A model generated the notes under the pieces. The model searched no databases. It had not been told where the DNA came from and saw nothing but the letters and a program-made list of their open reading frames with translations. Made by a program: the position numbers and the translations under genes. A stretch of 64,000 nt of DNA from Pedobacter africanus (GTDB lineage: Bacteria > Bacteroidota > Bacteroidia > Sphingobacteriales > Sphingobacteriaceae), in the NCBI RefSeq assembly GCF_900176535.1, contig NZ_FWXT01000001.1, positions 2,976,001 through 3,040,000 of the forward strand, written 5' to 3'. Of the stretch, positions 55,553 through 62,236 are shown piece by piece. How positions within the stretch are numbered: the stretch's first letter is position 1; the number at the start of each line of letters is the position of its first letter.

Positions 55553-55677
55553 TGGACAAAGTTCGCCCCATTGATCCCCTTTCGCCAGTTCAGATTGACC
55601 CAATTCAGTATTTAAAACCAACCAATTATCTTTGATTTTAAATTGGCGGAATGGGGTCTGTCAAAATGGTTTGTCCA
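55553..55677. mobile_element. IS21-like mini-element, complete copy
   Basis: A 125-base sequence bounded by TGGACAAA and TTTGTCCA. Inside are further end-type repeats (cccattgatccc and ttaaattggcggaatggggtc) of the kind found at IS21-family ends in Bacteroidota. It has no coding capacity, so it is either a MITE or an internally deleted copy. Related pieces lie at 57255 and 58154. No clear target duplication is seen. Confidence 0.6.
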
Positions 55678-55702
55678 GCTAAGCTATGGAAAACTTTGAT
55701 GA

Positions 55703-55888
55703 AATTATTTTGGCGGAACAAGAGCACGCCTAAATATTCCAGCAGAAATTTCAATTGTTTTGGAATTTTTAAATGGGATCGAGTATGAACAAACTACCTA
55801 TGATAATATTCAGACCATGCTAAAATACAACAATTTATACCAGGATTTTAATGGAATATATAGAACAATTACAGGCTCGTTGGGATGA
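55703..55888 (+). pseudogene. Toxin-tip remnant 1
   Basis: A frame from just after a stop (55700-55702) to TGA at 55886-55888 encodes 61 residues including GGTRARLNIPAEISIVLEFL and TYDNIQTMLKYN. It has no start codon of its own, begins 25 bases after the mini-element and overlaps the next gene by 38 bases. The position, a coding 3' end followed by an intact small gene, is that of a toxin tip cut off from its Rhs carrier. Family not recognised. Confidence 0.5.
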
Positions 55889-56546
55889 TTTAAGAAGCAG
55901 ACCAAATACCAAGGAAGAAATAGAAGAGGTACTAAAACTTGGCAAGTTAATAGAACTTGAAAGAGCAAAAGAGTTTGGCGACCTTTTTCTAAAGTTAAGG
56001 TCATTGGGATTAGATGCTAATTCAATTTGGGATTTAGTAAATCTGAAGGATTCCTATCCTTCAGGTGTAGTTGAAATCTTATTAAACTATTTACCTGGCA
56101 ATTACTGCGAAAGAAATAAGGAAGGAATTGTTAGAGCGTTGACCGTAAAAGAAGCACAAGGTAAGGCGGCTCCTGCATTGATATATGAATATGAAAATAC
56201 GCCAAAAGAAAAAGGCAATTTAAGATGGGTGATTGGTAATGCGATAGCTACAACAATGACCTTAAAAGAGGTAGAGTGGATATATGCTGCCGTGCTTGAC
56301 AAAACTAATGGAGCAAGTCGAGGCCAGTTGGTTTTAGGTGTTGGAACTGTTAAAACAGAAAAATCGGAAAGTATTTTAATTGACCTATTAAATGATAATG
56401 AAGTTGCTCCCAAAGCTTTAGCTGCATTAGGCATGATGAAATCTAAAAAGGCTAAGGACAAAATACTTGAAATGAGGGAGACGACTAAGGATCCATTAAT
56501 TCGCTTGGAAGCGACTAAAACTTTAAAAAAGATAGGATCACTATAG
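55851..56546 (+). CDS. HEAT-repeat protein, candidate orphan immunity
   Basis: 231 residues, cytoplasmic and almost all helical. The C-terminal half is built of HEAT-like pairs, for example ESILIDLLNDNEVAPKALAA, then LGMMKSKKAKDKILEM and LIRLEATKTLKKIG. AGGATTTT lies just before the ATG as a possible ribosome binding site. HEAT-repeat proteins occur among immunity proteins of polymorphic toxins. It follows and overlaps a toxin-tip remnant, which supports that role. A different housekeeping role cannot be excluded. Confidence 0.6.
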   Translation: MEYIEQLQARWDDLRSRPNTKEEIEEVLKLGKLIELERAKEFGDLFLKLRSLGLDANSIWDLVNLKDSYPSGVVEILLNYLPGNYCERNKEGIVRALTVKEAQGKAAPALIYEYENTPKEKGNLRWVIGNAIATTMTLKEVEWIYAAVLDKTNGASRGQLVLGVGTVKTEKSESILIDLLNDNEVAPKALAALGMMKSKKAKDKILEMRETTKDPLIRLEATKTLKKIGSL

Positions 56547-56558
56547 TGATTATACTAG

Positions 56559-56828
56559 GGGCGGGCTTGGCATCATGTTGTAGAGCAGATGCCGGGCAAT
56601 ATTGTCAGGTTTGGGGAAGAGATGATCCATAATACAGTTAGTCTTATGAAATTGCCACTTTGAGCGGGCTCAATCCATGCTAGAGTCTCTAGGTACTATT
56701 CATCAATAAGACCGACAATCACCGGTTCCTCTATACAGACGATAAGATATTGGTTAAGTACGCAAAGTTATCAGGCACAATATGATTTTAGGATTCAAAT
56801 GTTAAAACAACTTGGATGGACATTTTAA
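56559..56828 (+). pseudogene. WHH-type nuclease toxin tip with an in-frame stop
   Basis: One reading frame, broken only by TGA at 56661-56663, encodes GRAWHHVVEQMPGNIVRFGE, EEMIHNTVSLMKLP, then after the stop AGSIHARVSRYYSS, TGSSIQTIRYWLSTQSYQAQ and FRIQMLKQLGWTF, ending at TAA 56826-56828. The WHH...VEQ...N..RFG...IHNT...H..VS.YYSS order matches, from memory, a nuclease toxin domain seen at Rhs C-termini. The 5' end is missing, so the tip has no carrier. A tiny frame at 56838-56897 (MEKAKYAIQNWNN...) could be the start of a lost immunity gene. Confidence 0.7.
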
Positions 56829-57007
56829 TTATAATTAATGGAGAAGGCAAAATACGCTATCCAAAACTGGAATAATAACCAATGGCATATAGATTAATTA
56901 ATGAGATTGTGAGATGATATTCACCAGCCGCATCGATCTTTTCTTTTTCATTTAATCAGCAGGTGTTAACTGGATAAACGCCTAACCCGGTTTTATATTT
57001 CCGTTTC

Positions 57008-57253
57008 ATGAAAAAAGTATATCCTAATCGTATGGTTGTTTGCATAGATGGAAATAAAAGGATTGCATATCTTGAAAAGATAAAAGATGATGGAAATGTT
57101 GTTGTCATTAAATTTGATGGCGAACGACTAGATACCCAATATACAGTTTTCATTTCTTTTCCAGTTGGCCTTAATCGTCCAATGATCCGTGTGGATAAAT
57201 CTAGTTTGATAGAAGCTTTAAGGGATGTTGTGAAAGAGTATTTGTCTGTATAA
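57008..57253 (+). CDS. Small protein of unknown function, candidate orphan immunity
   Basis: 81 residues: MKKVYPNRMVVCIDGNKRIA, a beta-rich core, and the C-terminal helix SSLIEALRDVVKEYL. No family recognised, no signal peptide and no strong ribosome binding site. It lies between the broken WHH toxin and the second mini-element, in the series of toxin remnants and small genes. An immunity role is inferred only from that setting. Confidence 0.5.
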   Translation: MKKVYPNRMVVCIDGNKRIAYLEKIKDDGNVVVIKFDGERLDTQYTVFISFPVGLNRPMIRVDKSSLIEALRDVVKEYLSV

Positions 57254-57254
57254 T

Positions 57255-57361
57255 TGGACATCCCTCGTAACATTGATCTCCTTTGGCCAATTCAGCATGA
57301 TCCATTCAGTATTTGAAACCAACGTGTTATCTTTAATTTTAAATTGACGGAATAGGGGCAA
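57255..57361. mobile_element. IS21-like mini-element, copy 2 lacking the right end
   Basis: Aligns with 55553-55658 over about 107 bases (TGGACA start, ttcagtatttgaaacc, ttaaattgacggaatagggg), with scattered changes, and stops before the TTTGTCCA end. It begins two bases after the stop codon of the 81-residue gene. Confidence 0.55.
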
Positions 57362-57516
57362 TCAATAAGCGACCGATTGAAGCCTTTTCCTCAGAAAACC
57401 TTAATATAACAGGAAATATTCACCACCTAATTTCAACTTATTATAAAATCAATAGTGGAAATTCGGGAGAGATTAAGTTGCTTGGAAAGGACTATGCGGC
57501 AACAAAAAACTCATAA
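57358..57516 (+). pseudogene. Toxin-tip remnant 2
   Basis: A frame running out of the mini-element to TAA at 57514-57516 encodes AINKRPIEAFSSENLNITGN, IHHLISTYYKINSGNSGEIK and LLGKDYAATKNS. It has no start codon. It directly precedes an intact small gene (15 bases), as a toxin 3' end precedes its immunity gene. Family not recognised. Confidence 0.45.
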
Positions 57517-57530
57517 ATTGAAAGTAAAAT

Positions 57531-57887
57531 ATGGAAAATAGGTTAGATGTTAAAGAGAAGTATGAGCTTCTTAATTCAACTTTAAATTTGGTCCTTTTTC
57601 CAATGAAGGAAATCAATATTTCTTATTCAGAGGCAATAAAAAGTTGCTTGAATGAATTAGAAGGGGACTATTACACATTTTTAAATGAAGATTATGTATA
57701 TGAATTGTATAATGCAGGAATGATTTCTGAGAAAGCGATTGAAACAATAAAAGATATAAGATTGAAAATTGAGGTTATAAATAAGAGTAAATGGAATATT
57801 AAAGACTTTGTAATGGATAAAAGTTGGAGCGAAGTTCGTGCGCTTATTATCAATTTGTATTTGTCAGATTTCGTTTATACATCTTGA
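57531..57887 (+). CDS. Small helical protein, candidate orphan immunity
   Basis: 118 residues, acidic, all helical, with SYSEAIKSCLNELEGDYYTF and KDFVMDKSWSEVRALIINLY. No signal peptide and no recognised family. It starts 14 bases after toxin-tip remnant 2 and ends in a strong terminator, so it appears to be an intact, separately ended unit. The likely role is protection against the toxin whose 3' end remains upstream. Confidence 0.55.
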   Translation: MENRLDVKEKYELLNSTLNLVLFPMKEINISYSEAIKSCLNELEGDYYTFLNEDYVYELYNAGMISEKAIETIKDIRLKIEVINKSKWNIKDFVMDKSWSEVRALIINLYLSDFVYTS

Positions 57888-57931
57888 AAACAGCAAGCCC
57901 AAACCATACAAGTTTAGGCTTTGCTGTTTTA
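57887..57931 (+). terminator. Terminator after the 118-residue gene
   Basis: Long stem aaaacagcaagcccaaac / gtttaggctttgctgtttt with few mismatches, starting at the stop codon and ending in a T-run. Confidence 0.75.
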
Positions 57932-57971
57932 TAGGAATTGCTAATTTTTTTTCCTTGTGTGAGCTGCAAGT

Positions 57972-58153
57972 CTAGGAGTGAACAAATATCTTAACAATGG
58001 CAAAAAGTTGCAAAGTGACCCGGAGCAGCTCGATTATGGGGCCAGGTTCTACGGTCCGGAGATCGGAAGGTGGAATGTGGTTGATCCGTTGGCAGAAAAG
58101 ATGAGAAGGCATTCACTTTATAATTATGCGTTTAACAATCCGATCAAGTTTTT
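57972..58153 (+). pseudogene. 3' remnant of an Rhs core
   Basis: GVNKYLNNGKKLQSDPEQLD, then YGARFYGPEIGRWNVVDPLA and NYAFNNPIKF match the end of the Rhs core in both intact genes (positions about 42645-42830 and 54125-54305). The frame then runs into the right end of the mini-element. It shows that a third Rhs gene once stood here; all but its last 60 core codons has been lost. Confidence 0.85.
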
Positions 58154-58206
58154 AATATCTTTGATTTTAACTTGGCGGGATGGGGTCAGCCAAAATGGTT
58201 TGTTCA
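58154..58206. mobile_element. IS21-like mini-element, right end only
   Basis: tatctttgattttaacttggcgggatggggtc...TTTGTTCA aligns with 55626-55677. It is joined directly to the Rhs core remnant, at the point where the toxin tip should begin. Confidence 0.55.
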
Positions 58207-58258
58207 GGAGGTGCTAAGGGAGGTTATTAAAGTAAAATATGAACAATAATAGAAAATC

Positions 58259-58756
58259 ATGAACAGCAGTATTTCTTTAATGGGGTTCATTTTTATGATG
58301 TTCTTTGTCTCTTTTTGTAAACCTGAGCAAGAATTATATCTTATCCCAAACGGCTATAGAGGGAAGGTTAACATCGTCTTTAACCAATCAAAGGGAACAC
58401 CTATAAAATTTGAGGGAAAAAATAGAGTCTACAAGATCCCTAAAAATGGCATCCTTCTTATAAGTTCAGAAATGGAAGTTGGAGTTGTAAAACGTACGTT
58501 TTATGCTGTGGACTCTTTGGGGAGAAGGTCTTTGTTAAAGATTTTCAGTGACGATAATTTTCACGGAAATAAAGCCGAGGTCGGGATTTTTTATGATGGA
58601 ACTGTTGGAGTTTATGGAAACTCTGATGATAAAGAACCTTTGGATTACCAAGAGTTTTTAGTATCAACTTATGAGGGTATAGATGCTTTTTTTAAGCCGG
58701 AGTATAAGCATGCTTTTCACGAAAAACTGGTAAAAGTTGTTGGTAGGCCATTTTAA
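58259..58756 (+). CDS. DUF6843-like exported protein
   Basis: 165 residues beginning with a hydrophobic export signal (ISLMGFIFMMFFVSFC) that may be a lipoprotein signal, although the residues before Cys are not a good lipobox. The body (LIPNGYRGKVNIVFNQSKGT, RVYKIPKNGILLISSEMEVG, TFYAVDSLGRR) resembles a family I know as DUF6843 (from memory). It follows the Rhs core remnant and mini-element, where an immunity gene would sit. An exported immunity protein would be unusual, so the role is open. Confidence 0.55.
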   Translation: MNSSISLMGFIFMMFFVSFCKPEQELYLIPNGYRGKVNIVFNQSKGTPIKFEGKNRVYKIPKNGILLISSEMEVGVVKRTFYAVDSLGRRSLLKIFSDDNFHGNKAEVGIFYDGTVGVYGNSDDKEPLDYQEFLVSTYEGIDAFFKPEYKHAFHEKLVKVVGRPF

Positions 58757-58763
58757 TCTATAG

Positions 58764-58886
58764 CTTTTCTCTCGTGTAGAAGAGGATATAGCCTTCTCAA
58801 TCGCTGAATATGCTGCACTAAAATATCATTTTGTTGGGGATGGGAAGATACAAGAAGAATATCTCAACTATTTGAATAATAAATGA
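58764..58886 (+). pseudogene. Toxin-tip remnant 3
   Basis: A 40-codon frame without start, LFSRVEEDIAFSIAEYAALK then YHFVGDGKIQEEYLNYLNNK, ends at TGA 58884-58886. It lies 21 bases before another small gene. By pattern it is the 3' end of a lost toxin; family not recognised. Confidence 0.4.
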
Positions 58887-58907
58887 GAGGATAATTGAAA
58901 TTAAATA

Positions 58908-59132
58908 ATGATGAAAAAGATAAGATTTACAGGTTGGAATAAGAATATGAATAAAATAGAATTTATTCATATTCTTAATGAGCATGCGAGGCTTTCTCTC
59001 AAAGAATCAAAAGATATCAAAGACCGAATTGTTAATAACGAGATCATAGAAGTTATAGTGGATGAAGAAAAAATGGACTTAATAATATCTGATGCTATAA
59101 AATTTGGTTTATATGTAGAGAAAGTGACGTAA
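58908..59132 (+). CDS. Small protein, candidate orphan immunity
   Basis: 74 residues, or 61 from the ATG at 58947. It has LSLKESKDIKDRIVNNEIIE and an alternating helix-strand pattern (VDEEKMDLIISDAIKFGLYV) that recalls the fold of the ribosomal L7/L12 C-terminal domain. No family is recognised. It is the last of the small genes following toxin-tip remnants. Confidence 0.45.
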   Translation: MMKKIRFTGWNKNMNKIEFIHILNEHARLSLKESKDIKDRIVNNEIIEVIVDEEKMDLIISDAIKFGLYVEKVT

Positions 59133-59351
59133 TTGAGATTGTGAGATGATCTGTGTAACTGCAGCAGCGCGTTCTTTACCGGCCGCCCGACCAATACGCA
59201 TTGTTGCGTTAAACCTTGTTCCTGGCGGAGTTCCTGAAATCATTACCCCTAATTTAAAGGTTTCAAATTCTGCTTCATAGGTATCTCTCCCCGGTGTCTC
59301 TACAACCCCGCACTGCTGATCCAGATGTTGAGCAAATGAAGTTGAATCCAA
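59109..59351 (-). pseudogene. Unrecognised coding remnant, minus strand
   Basis: The minus-strand frame encodes CGVVETPGRDTYEAEFETFK, LGVMISGTPPGTRFNATMRI and GRAAGKERAAAVTQIISQSQ with no ATG; an in-frame stop lies just upstream. The composition looks like real protein, not a shadow, and its codon use resembles region 1-3 genes. It overlaps the end of the 74-residue gene. Probably the 3' end of a gene broken by insertion of the toxin array. Confidence 0.4.
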
Positions 59352-59438
59352 ATCAAAGAGCTATTCCGGCAGAATGCCAATACTGAGAACAAAACCAGTA
59401 ATCCGCTGTTATTTGTGAGATACAGCCATAGTAAGATT

Positions 59439-60317
59439 ATGAAATTTGATAACCCCATAATCAAACACAAGTTTACTGCCGATCCAACAGTGCTAACTCA
59501 TGAGGGAACTGTTTTTTTGTATACAGGGCACGATGAGCCGCCTGCCGGTGTAGACGATTATGTGATGAAAGAGTGGTTGTGTTTCTCTTCCGGCGATTTG
59601 CTGCATTGGCAGGAACACCCCGTACCTTTGCAGGCAACAGATTTTAAATGGGCCAGCGGCGATGCTTTTGCTTCCAAAGTGATTTACAGGAACGGCAGTT
59701 TCTATTGGTATGTAGCAGTAACACATCAAAGTATACAAGGCAAGGCAATCGGTGTTGCCGCTTCTGAAAATCCCGAAGGCCCATATGTAGATGCAAGGCA
59801 ATCTGCACTCATTAGCGGAGATATGCTGCCCTATGCTGCCACTGATAAGGCTAACCTGGATCCTACGGTACTCATAGATGATGATGGCCAGGCATACCTG
59901 TTTTGGGGTAATGGCACCTGCCACTATGCCCGGCTAAAAAATAACATGGTAGAAATTGATGGGGCTATCCGGATTCTGGACTTACCGGGCTTTAGCGAGG
60001 GGGCACATATTTTTAAACGAAATGGTTGGTACTACCTGATGTACGGCTATGGCGCTCCTGAAAAAATAGCCTATGCCATGAGTACCCATCCGGAAGGGGA
60101 GTGGAGTTTTAAAGGAATAATTGCTGATGTCAGTTTCAACAGCGAAACCAACCGGCCGGCAACCCTTGATTTTGAGGGACAATCCTATTTCTTTTATCAT
60201 AATGGAGCGCTGCCTGGAGGCGGCAGTCACCGCAGGTCTGTTTGCATAGATCTTCTGGCGTACAATCCCGACGGCACGATTCAACCTATAGTACCTTCCC
60301 CTCCTTTTGGGCTTTAA
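59439..60317 (+). CDS. GH43-type glycosidase
   Basis: 292 residues from the ATG at 59439; a GTG at 59415 is possible but adds only eight residues. No signal peptide. The five-bladed propeller of GH43 is clear: the catalytic base Asp in FTADPTVLTHEG, the second Asp in NLDPTVLIDDDGQAYLFWGNG, and the acid Glu in GFSEGAHIFKRNGWYYLMYG. Family members cut arabinosides, xylosides or galactosides. The frame stays open upstream without an obvious promoter, and the flanks hold remnants of other genes, so it is probably a leftover of a larger glycan locus disrupted by the Rhs array. Confidence 0.85.
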   Translation: MKFDNPIIKHKFTADPTVLTHEGTVFLYTGHDEPPAGVDDYVMKEWLCFSSGDLLHWQEHPVPLQATDFKWASGDAFASKVIYRNGSFYWYVAVTHQSIQGKAIGVAASENPEGPYVDARQSALISGDMLPYAATDKANLDPTVLIDDDGQAYLFWGNGTCHYARLKNNMVEIDGAIRILDLPGFSEGAHIFKRNGWYYLMYGYGAPEKIAYAMSTHPEGEWSFKGIIADVSFNSETNRPATLDFEGQSYFFYHNGALPGGGSHRRSVCIDLLAYNPDGTIQPIVPSPPFGL

Positions 60318-60363
60318 GGTTAATTCCGGCGCCAATGGCCAAACCTTTTTCAAATTCCGAAAA

Positions 60364-60537
60364 CTATTGTTTGTTGCTGATCTGATCAGGCACTTTAAGG
60401 ATTGCGCTTTCAATAAAGGCTATCTGATAACGCTTTCGCTGTTGGTTGGTCAGTTGTGCTATTTTGTCTGCTAAGGCTTGCCGGGCCTCGGTTTGCCAGA
60501 TGTGATTGTAGTTGTTTGTGTCGTAACGACACCACTT
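60364..60537 (-). pseudogene. Unrecognised C-terminal remnant, minus strand
   Basis: A 57-codon frame without a start encodes NNYNHIWQTEARQALADKIA and QLTNQQRKRYQIAFIESAIL, ending KVPDQISNKQ at a TAG (60364-60366). It looks like the amphipathic C-terminus of a real protein cut at its 5' side. A palindrome (gtgtcgt-a-acgacac, 60518-60532) lies in it. Family not recognised. Confidence 0.35.
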
Positions 60538-60589
60538 TTACATTCTATGTTTCAAATTTTAAAATTTATTTCAATAATTAAAACATTAA

Positions 60590-60597
60590 TATATTTG
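60590..60597 (+). promoter_or_regulatory. -7 promoter element of the antitoxin-like gene
   Basis: TATATTTG fits the Bacteroidota TAnnTTTG consensus exactly, in an A/T-rich stretch, 21 bases before the start codon at 60619. Confidence 0.55.
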
Positions 60598-60618
60598 CGA
60601 TGGTAATACTGAGTAAAA

Positions 60619-61005
60619 ATGATAACCAGAATAAGAACTGAAGCGCAATACCATCAGATAATGCAATTGATAGAAACATTCATTGGGAAAGCCACAGATA
60701 ATGGTGGCTTCCATACGCTTACTGAGGCAGAATCTAACGAATTGGAACAACTGAGTGTGTTAGCGGAGCGATACGAAGACCGGGTGCTGAAAATTATGCC
60801 TATTCCAGTTACAATTAACGCGGTTATTCAGTATAAAATAAAAGAATTGAATATTACTCAGGCAAAGCTGGCTGATTTATTGGGTATTGGAACATCCAAG
60901 TTGTCTCAAATACTTACCGGCAAACGCGAACCGGATGTTTCATTTTTGAAAGCTGTACACTTGAAATTGGGAATCAGTGGTGATTTTTTATTGGAAAGTG
61001 TGTGA
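60619..61005 (+). CDS. HigA-type antitoxin with C-terminal XRE domain
   Basis: 128 residues. The N-terminal half (MITRIRTEAQYHQIMQLIET and LTEAESNELEQLSVLAERYE) and the XRE domain (IKELNITQAKLADLLGIGTSKLSQILTGKREP) match the COG5499 branch of HigA antitoxins. No toxin gene is found before or after it: the upstream 300 bases hold only a remnant on the other strand. It may be a solitary repressor or the survivor of a broken pair. Confidence 0.8.
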   Translation: MITRIRTEAQYHQIMQLIETFIGKATDNGGFHTLTEAESNELEQLSVLAERYEDRVLKIMPIPVTINAVIQYKIKELNITQAKLADLLGIGTSKLSQILTGKREPDVSFLKAVHLKLGISGDFLLESV

Positions 61006-61077
61006 TTTGCACACTGCTATTCTGCCTTAGTTATTCCAAATCTCTATATAGAGACCATGAATATCAAAAAACGACGG

Positions 61078-61109
61078 GCCGGGGCAATTTTTTAGCCCCG
61101 GCTTTTTTT
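61078..61109 (+). terminator. Rho-independent terminator, copy 3
   Basis: Stem gccggggc / gccccggc followed by seven T, the same element as at 33943 and 44475. Confidence 0.85.
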
Positions 61110-61114
61110 GTGAA

Positions 61115-61228
61115 TATAGTAAAATTGAAGCCGGGAAGTCTGGTTTTTCTGCCTTCAGGCTAAGGCACATTTTTAAAATTTTAGGGATAGATCCGCGCAT
61201 CATAATTGCACCCATTTTAGAGGGTTGA
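61115..61228 (+). pseudogene. Truncated XRE regulator, copy 3
   Basis: The frame encodes YSKIEAGKSGFSAFRLRHIF and KILGIDPRIIIAPILEG, the last 37 residues of the XRE protein (with Ile for Met in SKMEAG), and ends at TGA 61226-61228. The helix-turn-helix start is gone, so operon C has no regulator of its own. Control would have to come from the copies at 34160 and 44691. Confidence 0.85.
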
Positions 61229-61378
61229 GCGGAATTGTCATGAAAATATTCCTCCCGGTTATATTTTATAACCTGGGGTTCTTCTTTAGTACTGGGGGTT
61301 ATGCGAATGTTCTTTTTTGTTAAGAATGAGTGATTTAGCTTTAGCTGTCTAAGTATTTCACTCTTATCAAGACAGGTT

Positions 61379-62227
61379 ATGAAGAAAATTTACACCCTGA
61401 TTCTGGCAGTTTCATCGCTTGCCGCAACGGCTCAAACGAACAATGATTTTCCGGTTACGGGAAGTGCCACAATTTATGATTACTCACCCATGCTTTTCTT
61501 GAAAAGAAATACCAATGATGGGGGCTACATACAGGGAATCCAGACACAGCTTTTGGATGGAACAAACAATTGGTTTTATGGGAATTTACTTGATGACCAA
61601 TGGATGGTGTCTAAAGGCGATTTTCAAAACCCAAAACTTGTTGTAGCATCAAATGGAAATGTGGGCATTGGAACAGCGACACCAAGTTATAAGATGCAGG
61701 TTGCAGGTGGAACAACGGGTATTTCTAACACTACTATTGATTGGTCTGTTGGCTCAAGTGGCAGTATTATTAATATCTCAAATGGTTCTAACTCGGGCAA
61801 TACCTATGGGATGATCAATGTGCTTAAAGCTGGAGGAGGCGCATGGGATAATCTGGTTTTGCAAAGTGGGGAGGGAAATGTGAGTATTGGAACGACTGAT
61901 CCAAAGGGTTATAAGCTGGCTGTAAATGGAAAAGTAAGAGCCCATGAAATCAAAGTAGAAACTGCCAACTGGCCAGACTATGTCTTCGCAAAAGACTATC
62001 AGCTCCCAACCCTTCAGGAAACAGAAAAACACATTAAAGACAAAGGTCATTTGCCGGGGATTCCTTCCGCTGCAGAGGTAAAAGCCAATGGACTTGATTT
62101 AGGGGAAATGAATGCGAAGCTGCTGCAGAAAATAGAAGAGCTGACCCTGCATTTGATCGAAATGAATAACCGGCTTGGTACGGTGGAAAAAGAAAATGCA
62201 CTGTTAAAAAAATCAATAAAAAAGTAA
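61379..62227 (+). CDS. Secreted stalk protein, first gene of operon C
   Basis: 282 residues with the same 19-residue signal peptide as the first genes of operons A and B. A beta-rich head (LFLKRNTNDGGYIQGIQTQL, SKGDFQNPKLVVASNG) precedes NVGIGTATPSYKMQV and NVSIGTTDPKGYKLAV. It ends with the shared module (WPDYVF, ETEKHIKDKGHLPGI, LGEMNAKLLQKIEELTLHLI) and a short coiled coil. It starts operon C. Confidence 0.75.
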   Translation: MKKIYTLILAVSSLAATAQTNNDFPVTGSATIYDYSPMLFLKRNTNDGGYIQGIQTQLLDGTNNWFYGNLLDDQWMVSKGDFQNPKLVVASNGNVGIGTATPSYKMQVAGGTTGISNTTIDWSVGSSGSIINISNGSNSGNTYGMINVLKAGGGAWDNLVLQSGEGNVSIGTTDPKGYKLAVNGKVRAHEIKVETANWPDYVFAKDYQLPTLQETEKHIKDKGHLPGIPSAAEVKANGLDLGEMNAKLLQKIEELTLHLIEMNNRLGTVEKENALLKKSIKK

Positions 62228-62236
62228 TAGAACCAG

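Larger units (their letters stand above)
61065..61436 (+). repeat. Operon-leader repeat, copy 3 (internally deleted)
   Basis: Aligns with the two longer copies, but lacks the hairpin and the first 53 codons of the XRE gene: the terminator is followed almost directly by the XRE 3' end. The leader, small palindrome (ggttatattttataacc, 61257-61273) and signal-peptide codons are kept. The single change acaaca to aagaca precedes the stalk ATG. Confidence 0.85.

Noticed and set aside
59493..60413. Two minus-strand frames of 143 codons each opposite the GH43 gene
   Set aside because: Antisense to the GH43 catalytic motifs and without recognisable features; only the part below 60537 and above 60364, in another frame, looks like real protein.
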